Source: Rapana venosa (lineage: Eukaryota; Mollusca; Gastropoda; Neogastropoda; Muricidae). Taken from it: a stretch of 64,000 bases of DNA. The number at the start of each line of letters is the position of its first letter. Position 1 is the first letter of the stretch. The notes under the pieces were generated by a model. It searched no databases. It was given only the letters and a program-made list of their open reading frames with translations, and was not told the origin of the DNA. Shown one piece after another: positions 9,702 through 22,500 of this stretch. The DNA lies in NCBI GenBank assembly GCA_028751875.1, contig CM054135.1, positions 5,524,891 to 5,588,890 on the forward strand, in the 5' to 3' direction. Made by a program: the position numbers and the translations under genes.

Positions 9702-12700
9702 CACACACACAACACACCAACACACAAACACACACACACAAACACGTACACACACACACACGCACACACACACAGAAACTGAGAAATCAAGAATGTGTAT
9801 TGTACTGATATATCTTTGGTTAGATTGAAGGAAAAAGAGATCAGTTATAAGTGATATGTCTTGCAGAGAAAACAACAAAATCCGGATCTGGAACAATGGC
9901 AAAGGCATCCCTGTAGTGGAGCACAAGACGGAGAAGATGTACGTGCCTACCATGATCTTTGGCTACCTCTTGACCTCCAGTAACTATGACGACAGCGAAA
10001 AGAAGGTCACAGGTCAGTGCGGGGTTCCCTATTCTTCGCACACTTTTGTGACGACCATGTATGGAAATGATTTGTTCTTTCTCAGGTAGTATTTTGCTGG
10101 ATGGTAGTATTATCAATGAATCTGTTTATTGTCGTCTCCGCTTTATAATGTTGCCCTCAGAATTGCTGCAAATATTTCTCTGTACTCTTCATAATTTTGG
10201 GGCTTTTTTTGTACCCATTTCTTTATGCATCATTGAAATGTTTTCTGTTAGCCTTTTCAGTTTCTTAAATCAATTGATGGGTTTAGAGTTTTGTTTTTGT
10301 TTCAAGTGGTTTTATAGCTCATAGTTTTGTTTTTGGTGGTTTTATAGGCCTATAGTTTTGTTTCAGGTGGTTTTATAGGCGTTTTGTTTTTGTTTCAGGG
10401 GGTCGCAATGGTTTTGGAGCGAAGCTTTGCAACATCTTCAGCACAAAGTTCATTGTGGAAACTTCTTCCAACGAATATAAAAGAGCATTTAAGCAGGTAT
10501 GATCTGTCTTTGTGTGTGTGTGCTTCTTTGATTTAACGTCTTTTCACATTTAAGTGATATTAGGTGTGTGTGAGTTTGTGTCTGTGCGTGCGCGTGCGCA
10601 TTTGGACTGGGTTTTTATGTCTTTATTTAGGGTGTTGTAGAATAGAGTTTAGATTTTAATGATTAAGGTAATGTCAATAGACAGATGTTTTATTTGGTTT
10701 ACTTTGTGCGTCATATTCAGTGATTCCCAAGTGGTGCTGCCACACCCATGTCACTCAGCCAGATTTCTTCACTTATGGCCATACTTTGTTGCAACCCCTG
10801 AGCTAACAATCCACTGAGAGCCATCAGGTTTTAGCCCCATGAGGGAGCACAGGGATGGAGGGGGTTGTAGGAGAAGGTTAGAGGGAAGGAAAGGAAGGTG
10901 TCATATAATGCTGTAAAGGAAAACTGGACCGAATGATAATACAAATGATTATTCAATGGTTTCAGATGTATTATGATGTATATGCCAGTATACCATCGTG
11001 CAGTCCTGGCTGAAGATTTTGCGAGATAAAAGTGTTGTCTTTACCCCATTTTTTCCTTTTTGTTATTACGTCTCTTCACTAATATCAGACAAATCTTTGT
11101 TTAAAAGAAGGTTGAATGTTAGCTCCTTTAGACCTATTACATTCATTGCCTGCTGTTGTTTTCTATTTTTTAAGATTTGCTTTAACTGTCTTTATTTTCT
11201 TTGTTTTTCCCAGACGTGGCTGGACAACATGGGCAAGACCAAGGAGCCTTCCATCACTGACGCTAAAGACAAAGATTTCACCTGTGTGACCTTTTACCCT
11301 GACCTGGCCAAATTTGGAATGACCTCTCTGGACAAGGATATCGTGGCATTGTTCACTCGCCGTGCTTACGACGTGGCAGCTTCTGCTCCGGGAGTGCGGG
11401 TCTTTCTGAATGGAAGAAACTACCAGTGAGTTAAAGGCACATTTCTTAAAATTCCTTTTGTTGTTGTTCTAAAGGTGGAGAGAAATTATCAAGTAAAAAC
11501 GTATTTTAAGGGCCATGCTGAGTGCTCATTACAGATGGAGAAAAAAATGTGAGAAAAATGTTCATAGACAACAAAACTGAAAAACTGACATATAGCAGGA
11601 ACACTAGTTAGGTAGAATGACAAAAGAAAAAAGCAGGTGCATCTTGAACATGCAATTTTATTTGGAGTTTTGTCCCCAAAGGCAGAATGTAGCTACCTTC
11701 ATGGTGGGCAGAAATGGTTGCATGTACAAAATCTCACTATTGGTGAACCTCGGGGCACTAGCTGAGGAATGAACAAAAATTTGGAGAGATTTCAGAAAAC
11801 AAGTTTTCCTTTACACCTGTCTGTAACATCACTGATGCACACAAAGCAAACACTGTACAGATGTCTGTCAGTTGGCTTGAAAGAGAAAAGAAATGACCAA
11901 AATAACAAAATGGTATCAGGAAATAGTATCACCACAGTAAAGTTAGATGTTATTCTGATTATTTCTTGTCTGCTCAACTACATTTGCACTTGGGGGTAAA
12001 GTTTGGTTGGAGTATGTGTAATGGTTCCAGGATTGAGAGCTCTTAGTGTATTCATGATTAACTTTACTCTCAGTGAGTGGTATGCCAGTAACCATGTACA
12101 AGGAAATGTTCACTGTGCCTTTTTACTCATAGTGTTGGTTTGGAATCACTACAACATTCCCAGAGTTGGAATGTGGCTGCCTTATTGGTGGGCTAAAATG
12201 GTCTCACACGCAAAAATCTCAAGATTCATGAACCTGGGAGCTCCAGCTGAGGAACTATAAAAACTTCTTAAAAATCACTACAGCAAGCAAAGGAAAAATC
12301 CTCTGGTGCAAGTTTCTGTATATTGACAGAGGTAGTATTCTGTTTATTTACCAGACTCTGAAAGCAAAGGAGCTTCACACTTAGCCCAGCCCATAGCAGA
12401 GAGAAGTAGTAAACGAGCTGTCTGGCTCTGCGCAGAAAAGGGTCAGTTAGAGCCAGTTTTATTATGTGGTTCAATTGTTGATGGGCTGGCAGCCTGATAT
12501 GACCTTGGCGATCTGCGGGATAAGTATGATTGATTCAAGTCCTAGACATTTATCGTACATACTTTTACGATTCAAATAGTGCATTAACTAAATTATAGTG
12601 ATACATCCTTTTTTCTAAATAAATGAGGCAGAATGACAATTCAAAAGGCGGCAATCATCTTTTTTACACATCGTGATATTTTTTTTAGAAATGATATAAA

Positions 12701-15700
12701 TTTCAAACTGAAACAGAGAGCAAACTTCTGCTGTCACATGCTACCACAAAGGAAAAATGGAAAATCTTTGCATAGATTGCTGTTAAAGATTGCCCTTGTA
12801 ATTTTCTATGATATTATCAAACAAATGTATGTTCATACTGTTGCAATGATTTTATATACATGTCATAATGTTGGAAAGTTGTACACAAAACAATGTTGGT
12901 TGCAGGTGAAGAATTTCCGTGACTACATGGACCTGTACCTGAAGGACAAGGTGGACGAGGCTGGCCAGCCGGTAAAGGTCGTCTACGAGAAGGTCAACCC
13001 TCGCTGGGAGGTGGCCATCACCCTCAGTGACCGGGGCTTCCAACAAGTCAGCTTTGTCAACAGTATTGCCACCACCAAGGTCAGACTCTGGCACAGGTCT
13101 TCTGTTTACGTTTGATTACATCCCATAGCCAATGCTGCTGGCATGTCGGCGAACATGGATGGAAAAGAATGCTTGAGATAACCAGAAGTCTTATCAAAAT
13201 GAGTCAAAAGTTGTTTGTTATTGATTTTGAGTCACTAAATTACTTTAATTTGGAGTAAGAGTAAAATGTAAAATGATACTTGTTTTATGATGTCTGTCAT
13301 CAAACAGAGAAAATACTGTCACTTTCCTCTTGTTACAGGGTGGTCGTCATGTGGATTATGTTGCTGACCAGTGCATCACTAAACTCATTGAAATCATCAA
13401 GAAGAAGAACAAAGATGGCATCAAAATTTTGCCATTCCAAGTAAGTATATCATGGTTGCCTGGCTTTGCAATTGTTTATAAGCCATCAATACTATAGATC
13501 ACTCAATTCTTCTTTCTCGCCTCCAGAACATGTTTGGTATTAATGGCACTGCCCTCACCTGGTTTAATTCATACCTCACAAACCGATACCAGAAAGTTAT
13601 TGTCAGCAAAATTCAATCAAAACCTGTCAAACTGGAATGTGGAGTCCCACAAGGATCAGTTCTGGGTCCTGTTCTCTTCACTCTTTACACTGCTCCACTC
13701 TCACACATAATAAACCACCATCATATTGATCATCATTTCTATGCTGATGACACTCAGCTTCAATGTAGCAATACCCTTGAAAATCTGCCTTCCCTCCTGA
13801 CAAATATGGCCTACTGCCTTCTAGACATTCAAAACTGGATGACTCAAAACAAGTTACAGCTAAATGCCGATAAAACGGAAGCCATGCTCATGGGGACCAA
13901 ACATAAACTTTCTTCCATCACAACGACTTCAGTGGAATTCAGCAATACGTCGGTTCCTCTGTCCACCTCTGTGAAATATCTAGGTGTGGTTCTTGACAAC
14001 ACACTCTCTATGAAAAAATTCATCACCCAGACCTGCCAGTCTTGCTACTATCAATTACGGCGCATAAGTGCAATTCGCAAGTATCTGTCTACTGAAGCAA
14101 CATCCAAACTTGTCACATCTCTCATTCTCTCTCGACTGGACTACTGTAATTCTCTCTTGGCTGGTTTGCCGGCATCATCCATCTACTCCCTTCAACGCAT
14201 ACAAAACTCTGCAGCTCGACTGGTCCTTAGAAAGAAAAAATCTGAACACATCACTCCTCTTTTGCGATCTCTTCACTGGCTGCCTGTCATACAAAGAATA
14301 AAGTATAAGATTAATACCCTTTGTTTCAAATGTCTCCACAAATCTGCACCTTCTTATCTCTGTAACTGTCTTCACCTGTACACTCCGTCCCGCTCCCTTC
14401 GTTCATCTGTAGATGCCTTGTGCTTTCGGACACCCAGATTTAAACAGACCACTGTTGGCCGTCGCTCTTTCTCTGTTTCCGGTCCCTCCACATGGAATGA
14501 CCTCCCTCTTCCACTTCGCCAAAAGCCTTCATTTGATTCTTTCAAATCTAGCCTCAAAACGCACTTATACTCTACTCGAGATCTTCCCCTGTTATCTGTT
14601 TCTACTTCTCAATAGCTGCCTTCACCTCCACCACCCCCACCTAAGTGTGTTGTGTATATAAATTTGATATTTGTTTATCTTGATATTTGTGGCTGGTTGC
14701 ATGCGTGTGAATGATTTGGATGCAAGCGCTTTGATTTGTTTACTTTGCAAGATTCAGCGCTATATAAATTCCATACATTATTATTATTATTATTATTAAT
14801 ACTGTGATCGGAGGAGTAGGATAGCTTAGTGGTGAGAATGTTGCGCTCTTGATTTGACGGAGATACGAGTCATTTTTGGAAAAACCAACAATTGGCTTGG
14901 TGACCAGACTGTGCACTGCAAGTGACTGACATCGCACACGTACATGCATGCACATGGCAGTGCAAGAACGCTCCTGTGACCCTATCACCTTACATGCGAG
15001 TGCACTTTCTGACACACATACACCAATACACACACAATTCCTGAAACAAGCTCATGATTCTTTTGCACATCCAAAACTTGATTCCGAATCTCTCTCTCTC
15101 TCTCTTTTGCTCTTGCTGTGTTGTCTCTCTCTCTCTTTGACTGTCTGTTTCTCTCGCTCTCTCTCTTTTCTTTCAAAAAAAGGAGGAGAAGTGCTGTGGA
15201 CTGGACCTCTATGGTCCGGTGCAGGCAGTAAGCAATTTTGGGATCCATCAAAGAAGCCACATGAAATGCTAATGCACACATTATTATTTCATAACCAGGA
15301 AACCAAGTTTAGAGTACCCTTGTAAATGAAGTGCCTGCGTGTAAGCGTAAAGGAAACATCTAAACGCTTAGAAAGTGCAATGTTCAAGTTTATTTAGAAA
15401 CAGCAAAGAAGGATTTAATTCAGCACATTTTTGTTACAAGTATTCCTGCATTAAATTCAAAATGTGGGTTTTCAGTGTCATTTTCAGATGTCGAAATACC
15501 AAAAAATCTTGTTTCAGTCGGCTTTGCCTGGAAACCTAATGGCCCCCAGCCCCCCCCTACCACATTTTCCTCTTGAATTTTTTCTGCTCTCACCTCTGCT
15601 TTCAGAAGAGTGTGCCGGTAAGAACGGATGACAAACATTTTTTTTTTTTTTTAAATGCATGCACACTGGTTCATGTGCTTAGACATCATGCCCCTGAAGT

Positions 15701-18700
15701 CGGAGTACAGCTACCTTAACAGTAGGCAAAATCAGTTGTATGCGCAATCTCACCAATGGTGAACCTTGGAGCTCTAGCAGAGGAACAAAAGAAACAATAC
15801 TGTGATTGCACTTCATCTTTTGCCCCTTTTGAGGTTTTGGAAAGTTCTGTTTGGGGGGTCCTCTGTGTGACGTTGTTTATAGAATCTGTTTTTGCTTCTT
15901 TACAGGTGCGAAACCATCTGTGGGTGTTTGTCAACTGTCTAGTGGAGAACCCTACCTTTGACTCCCAGACCAAAGAGAACATGACCAAGCAAGCCAAGTC
16001 CTTTGGCTCCAAGTGTCAGCTCAGCGACAATTTTGTCAAACAGGTAAGTTTTTGCTCTTCCCCTCCCCTCCCCTACCCCCAGAAACCTCACATGAATTAG
16101 ATGAGGATGGGGCATGGGGGGTTGGATCTGTGTTTCTTTTTTTTCTTTCTCCCTTCTTCCACCCTTCCTTCTCTCCTACCCACTCTGCCCATTCTCTCTT
16201 GTCCCTCTCTCCAATTTTTGTAAAGTTGTGGGAATGATTTCGAGTGTTTTGCTTGACTGTCACAGCATGTATTGTATTGTATACCACTTTTAAGTCACAG
16301 CAGATGTTACTGTGTGAACTTCAGGCTGCTCTTCCTTGGGAGAGCACGTTGCCACAAGAGTAGAATCACCAATTTCTTTTCTTGTCTGCATGTGTATTTG
16401 TTTTCCTATCAGAGTGGCTTTTTTCCTACAGAATTTTGCCAAAGACAACTTCCTTGTTGCTGTGGGTTCTTGAACGTGTGCTGGATGGGTGTTGCTCGCA
16501 AGATCTTAGTTTGTCTCATCCGAAAGATCATCACTCCCGGTCTAGTCGATTGGTGAAAAGTTTCGGGAACAAAGCAGGACTTATCACTTTCTAGGCAGAT
16601 TTGCTGCGTTACCTCTAGACCACTGATCACAGGGTTCGTACAAATCTTAAAAAGCCCTAAAAGGCCCTGATTTTTGAAGATCCAAAATAAGGCCCCTAAA
16701 AAGCCCTAAAAATGAGACCTATGGCCCTGGAGGCCCTAAAAAAGCCCTAAAAATGGGAACCATGAGTGAGAGTTTCTGTTGAAATGTAGATTAAACAAAT
16801 ACACAAATAAAACTTATGAGAAATGAAAGCAAGAAGGATGTCCAAAGATCGTATTATCACCGATAGAGCCTGTTGTCTGCTATTCATGTCGTGCCACCTA
16901 TTTTGCCAAGGGAAGTAATTTGCCTCCATTGGAAGCACATATTCGCTTTGCTTTTATCAGTTATTTTTTACATGCCGAAAACTACCTACCCCTATGGTAT
17001 GTCCGTAATTTGTTTGGAAAATTATGTTTAAGTATAAAACTGCAATCATGAGTCAAAATAATACCAGTTTTCTGTTTACTGCGCTACAGTCCTTCTCTAC
17101 GAGATTTTTCAATTTTAGCACAGCTGCGCTGTGAATAGCAAGGCCTATTGTTTCTCCTGTGCGCATTTTACAAAATGGCAGTCAGTGATACAGTCGTGTG
17201 TCAGAATGGGAATACAATAAAACCTGTAGCCAGATCTATTCTTTATTTGAGGAGATTATCCCACAGATTTCCTACAAAATGCATACAGAAACGAATCCAA
17301 TTCATAAGGCAAGTCACAAATGCCTGAATATTTACAAATGTACAGGAAAAATAAAAATGTTTGAATATTTTCCACCGCTCTATGTGGTCGATTTAGTTGA
17401 CTTTACTTTAAAATTCGCAACTTATTCAGTTATTGGCCGACTTGATCTGAAGATTCTTGCTTTAAAAAAAACCAACTTTGGGCAGAGGGTGTGGGCATCC
17501 TTTTCAAGCCAGTGTTAGGCCAACCTCTCTGTCTGCATTGACGATACGGGACTTGTACATGTATTCATAGTGAAGAGAACTTGCGTCCAGCAGCCTCTCT
17601 CTGTGTCTTTCTCAGTTTCTGTCTCTGTCTCTCTCTTTTATGCATGCATGCGTGTGCATGCATGCATGTGCGTGTGTGTGTGTAAATTCCTGCATGTATG
17701 CATGTGTGAGATTGAAATGAAGGAGCAGAATTTTGAAGAGGCACTGTGACTGTGTGAGGGTATTGTTATTACCAGTTCTAGTACTGGGCAACCATCTGCA
17801 TCTTTGGTAAGGCAAGGAGACTAGTTCACATCAGATGAAGTTTGAGGGACAGTGTCTTTTAAGTTCACTTTGCTAGCTGTTTGTGAAAAACATCTTGGAA
17901 TCAGAGACACTTATTTCAGTTTTTACTTTACTTCGTATTTCAAGACATGGACACTTCCATCACACCATGGATGTTTTACTGTGTGAGGATTTTAATTCAT
18001 TGTAGTATCTATGAGTGAAAGACATTTTATTCTAGAACTTCACTTGAATTTGTGTCAATATCAATATCCATCATGCAGTTGTAGACGAGAAGACTTTGCT
18101 TACATGAATTTGAGATTGGTTTATCAAAGTAAATGTGTACAAAGGTTGATGACATACACTTTGATACCCTGCGGCTAGGCCCTAAATTTGGAAATAATGG
18201 CCCCTAAAAAGCCCTTAAAAGGCCCTAAATTTTTTCCCACGAAATCTGTATGAACCCTGGATCAGTATGGTCAATACGCTTGGGCAGGTGAACAAATGCG
18301 GCATTGTGGAGAGCGTGCTGAGCTGGATGAAGTTCAAGGCCCAGACGCAGCTGAACAAGAAGTGCACGTCCACCAAGCAGTCCAAGCTGAAGGGCATCCC
18401 CAAGCTGGACGACGCCAACGACGCCGGCACCAAGCACTCGGACAAGTGCACGCTGATCCTGACGGAGGGAGACTCAGCCAAAACACTGGCTGTGGCGGGG
18501 CTGGGCGTCATTGGGCGCGACAAGTACGGCGTCTTCCCCTTGAGGGGCAAGGTGCTCAACGTTCGGGAGGCCACCCACAAACAGGTGAGGAGGAGGAGGG
18601 TGGTGGGATCATGGCACTTTTGAAAGTGCTGAAGATGGTGAAACGGATGGAGGGAGCTGGGACAGGGATTATTTTTAAAGAAAAATATCACGATGGTGTT

Positions 18701-19409
18701 TCAGACCTGCCTGCCTGTATGATTTTGGGGATTGTACAAAAAATTGACATCAAATACGGAAATGCATTTCTTGATAGAAATGCAACATCGGGATGAGTTT
18801 TTAGAAAAGAAAAAAAAATGGCAGAGAGAAAGGGAGATTGTTTGCGCCAAACACTCTTCTGTGGTGATTTTTTTGGCCATCTACATGAGTCTCCATAAAT
18901 AGCAGGCTCAAAGTGAAACTTCACACCCTAATGTAGATATTGATGGCAAACTTGGACACATTCAGCTGGAACATAACTCAGAAAATTGAAAGAAGATATT
19001 TAGCAAACAGATGTTCAACTTGAGCAAAAGAAACCAGCAAGATTTAGCTTTTGCTGAAGTACATACTCTGATAGCAAAACATACTGCAAACTTTACATTG
19101 TTTTGAGGATATTTCAACATGATGAAGCATTGTGAGAAGTTAATGATTTTTGTTGTGGCTAAGTTCGTAATTTTAAATGAAAAAATATTTTAAATAAAGT
19201 AAAAATCTGAACTTGCTGCAAAAGTTTACCAGTTGAATTATTACAGCAGATTTCAGGCCCACCATTGAACATTTTTGTGGAATCCCTGTTCAACTCCTCT
19301 GTCCTTGCTTCTCTTTATTCCTCTGCCTATAATACACGCACACATGTATGCATGCGTGCACGCATACGCACACACACACAATACCATCTGAAAATAAAAG
19401 TTTGACTTA

Positions 19410-19446
<37 letters not shown>

Positions 19447-19552
19447 CACACACACTCACACTCACACCACACCACTCACTCACTCACTCACTCACATCAC
19501 TCACATCCACACTCAAAACAGACATGCATACATAAGCACACTCCATCACCCT

Positions 19553-19590
<38 letters not shown>

Positions 19591-22500
19591 ACACCACACA
19601 CACACACACACAATAGCGATCCCTTACTTTTGCAAAATCTTACAGGAATGTGCTAAAACAATGATGCATGTGCAAACATGATCATGGTGATAACAAAGGT
19701 GTGTAAATGAAGTAATGCAGTACAGTTCAAGAAACTGTAACATCTATCAAGAAATTGTTCATATTTATTGTTTCCCGAATTTGAATGCAATAAATTTTTA
19801 AAAAGTAAAATTTTGCACCAAACTCTCATAAATCAAGCTAAAAAAAAATCAGTCAGTAATGTAACTAACAAGAATACATAATTCCTTGACTGTTGGTGTA
19901 CGGCAGATCATGGACAATGCGGAGATCAACAACGTGATCAAGATCATGGGCCTGCAGTTCAAGGAGAAGTACGAGAATCCGGAGCAGCTGCGCACACTGC
20001 GCTACGGCAAGCTGATGATCATGACAGATCAGGACCAGGACGGGTCTCACATCAAGGGCCTGCTCATCAACTTCATCCACCACTTCTGGCCCAACCTCCT
20101 GCGTCACAACCTGATTGAGGAGTTCATCACTCCCATTGTCAAGGTACTTTGCTCTGCTCTGCTCTGCTTTGCTTTGCTCAGGCGTCAGTGGAACACCACA
20201 GTGCTGGCGTTTTAGCTAAAACATTTTTGCTGGTTGTATTGAGGTTTTCATTTTGGTAGGTGTGGGGTAATGGACAGATGTACTTTTTATGATAGAGCTG
20301 GCATTTTAGCTAAGACATTGTGCTGTTTGTTTGGGTTTTTTTGGGTAGGGGTGGGGTAATGAATAATGTGCTTTTTATATCTATGTCTGGAGTGACTGGC
20401 ATATAATAAAAATCAACTTTTATACATGATTTGGAATTTGGGCTTTATCAGCCTAGGCACATAAAGTAATTTTGTAGAATGACAAACCTAACAATCAACC
20501 ACAAAGACAACAACAAAATGAAAAGAAAACCCACCCACCCTTGCAAAGTATTGGAAGATAAGATAGTCATTAGAACAAATGACACAATCTCCCTAGTTTA
20601 CCTCCTTACTGCTCCACCTCCTCCCACCCAAAAAATGATGTACATGTAGTTTGCCTGTTTATACCATCCACCGAATGCATCAAATTCAGTGTGCAGTAAT
20701 TGTGTACAGGTGACCAAGGGGAAGGCCGAGGAATCCTTCTTCAGTTTGCCAGAGTTTGAAGAATGGAAGAACAACACTGACAACTGGCACACATGGAAGA
20801 TCAAGTACTACAAAGGTCCCTTTTCTCTGCCTCCTGTTTATGTTTATCTTTGTAGTAGAAAATCAGTGCTCGATGTCTTTTGTATACTGAGTGTTTATTT
20901 TCCTTCTTTACTGCATCTTGATGTATGATATTATTGACAATTCAGAGGATAACTGCAGTTTATGCTGAACTGCGGCTTATGCATCAGTGAAAGGGAAACA
21001 ATTGCACCCACAGACTGCAATCCATAACAGTAGCTCAACTTGTTTTTCTTTTCTTTTTTCTTTCCTTGCACTAAAAATGGTTTGGCTGTTGAAGGCACGA
21101 GCCTGAGCTGAAGCTTTGACTGGCTCTTTCTTGAGTCATACATTTTCAAGCATTGTGTAGGTTTTATTCGTTTGTTTCATGATTTTTCTCTTTTCAATTT
21201 CCATTGAAGATTTTCGTTTTCTTAATTTTTTTTTTTTACAACAGTGAAACACCATGCTTATGAATGTTGAAATAAGCGAATTGGTTCTCAGGATCATGTA
21301 GATTTGTCAAAATTGACCTATTGATCTTTCATTGATTAAACCAGTGCATTTGAGTGAGTTTTGGAAGAGGTGGGGTTGGGATGGAATTTGCATTAAAATT
21401 AATGACAGGCACTGAAATGTGTCAAAGTGAAGTTAAAAGCCATCCAACCTTAACGGGGAAAAGAGGAGAAAGAAGATCAGGAAAACCAATGAATGGAACA
21501 TAGTGACTTGTGTTGCAGCACAGCTTATTCAGTGATGGTATGTGAGGAGGGGGGGGGGGGGGGGGGGGGTAGGATGGTGGTTATATTATCAAAAAGAATG
21601 GTTGTGGTTTACACAACACAGTGAGTTGAAGTCTCTCAATTACTAGATTTATTGTTGATTCCAGGCTGCAGCTTTGTGGAATTTGTGCATATAATTTTTA
21701 AAAGTTATTATCTAGGCTCAAAAGCATTTTTTACTTTAGTTTTTGTTGCATAATTTGTTTTTCTCTCAAACGTGTTCTCCTAGTGACAGGAAAGCTGGTC
21801 AGGCGTCATGTTATGAAAACTTGTCTGTCCCCTGTGCAGGTTTGGGAACCTCGACATCAAAAGAGGCCAAAGAATACTTCTCTGACATGCCCCGCCACCG
21901 CATTCCCTTCCGTTACGGGGGCGGTGAAGACGACGCCTCCATCAACCTGGCCTTCAGCAAGAAGAAGGTGGAGGACCGCAAAGAGTGGCTGTCCAACTAC
22001 ATGGAGGACCGCAAACGGCGCACCGAGATGGGCCTGTCAGAGGTACCGGGTCTGTCGGCCTTTCATGAAGCCTTGGCCGAGATACAGGATTTTTTTTTTT
22101 TATTTATTCTTTTATATCGAGGATAATGGAATAAGCACTCATGTGCTTTTTTTTTTTTTTACATCCAGTCCCCGTGTGTATGCGCTTTTGTCAATTTTGT
22201 CATCTGTTTCCACCGGCACACAATGGCCTACTCTTCCGAAAAGCGGAACAGGATTTAATGTGTGCGCAGGATGTTCTGCGTGCGTTCGAACACGGGGCCT
22301 CGGTTTATAATCTCATCTGAAGGACTGACATTCAGTTACATTTTTTTGGTGGTCAAACTGGGAAGAAAGGGCGAGGCTGGGAATCGAACCCAGAACCTCA
22401 CGGTTTACTTGTTGGCAGGCAAACGTCTTAACCATCCTGCCACCTTCATTCCTAGATATGTTATGGGTCATTTTGCAAAGTTTTCCTACCATGGAGGGTG

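Noticed and set aside
9551..9953. Long Thr/His and Cys/Val ORFs
   Set aside because: They are translations of a CA microsatellite.
18215..18691. 158-codon minus-strand ORF
   Set aside because: It is the antisense shadow of GC-rich TOP2 exon 11.
22365..22449. Possible tRNA gene on the minus strand
   Set aside because: The head pairs poorly and is attached to a repeated core and tail, so it is a SINE.
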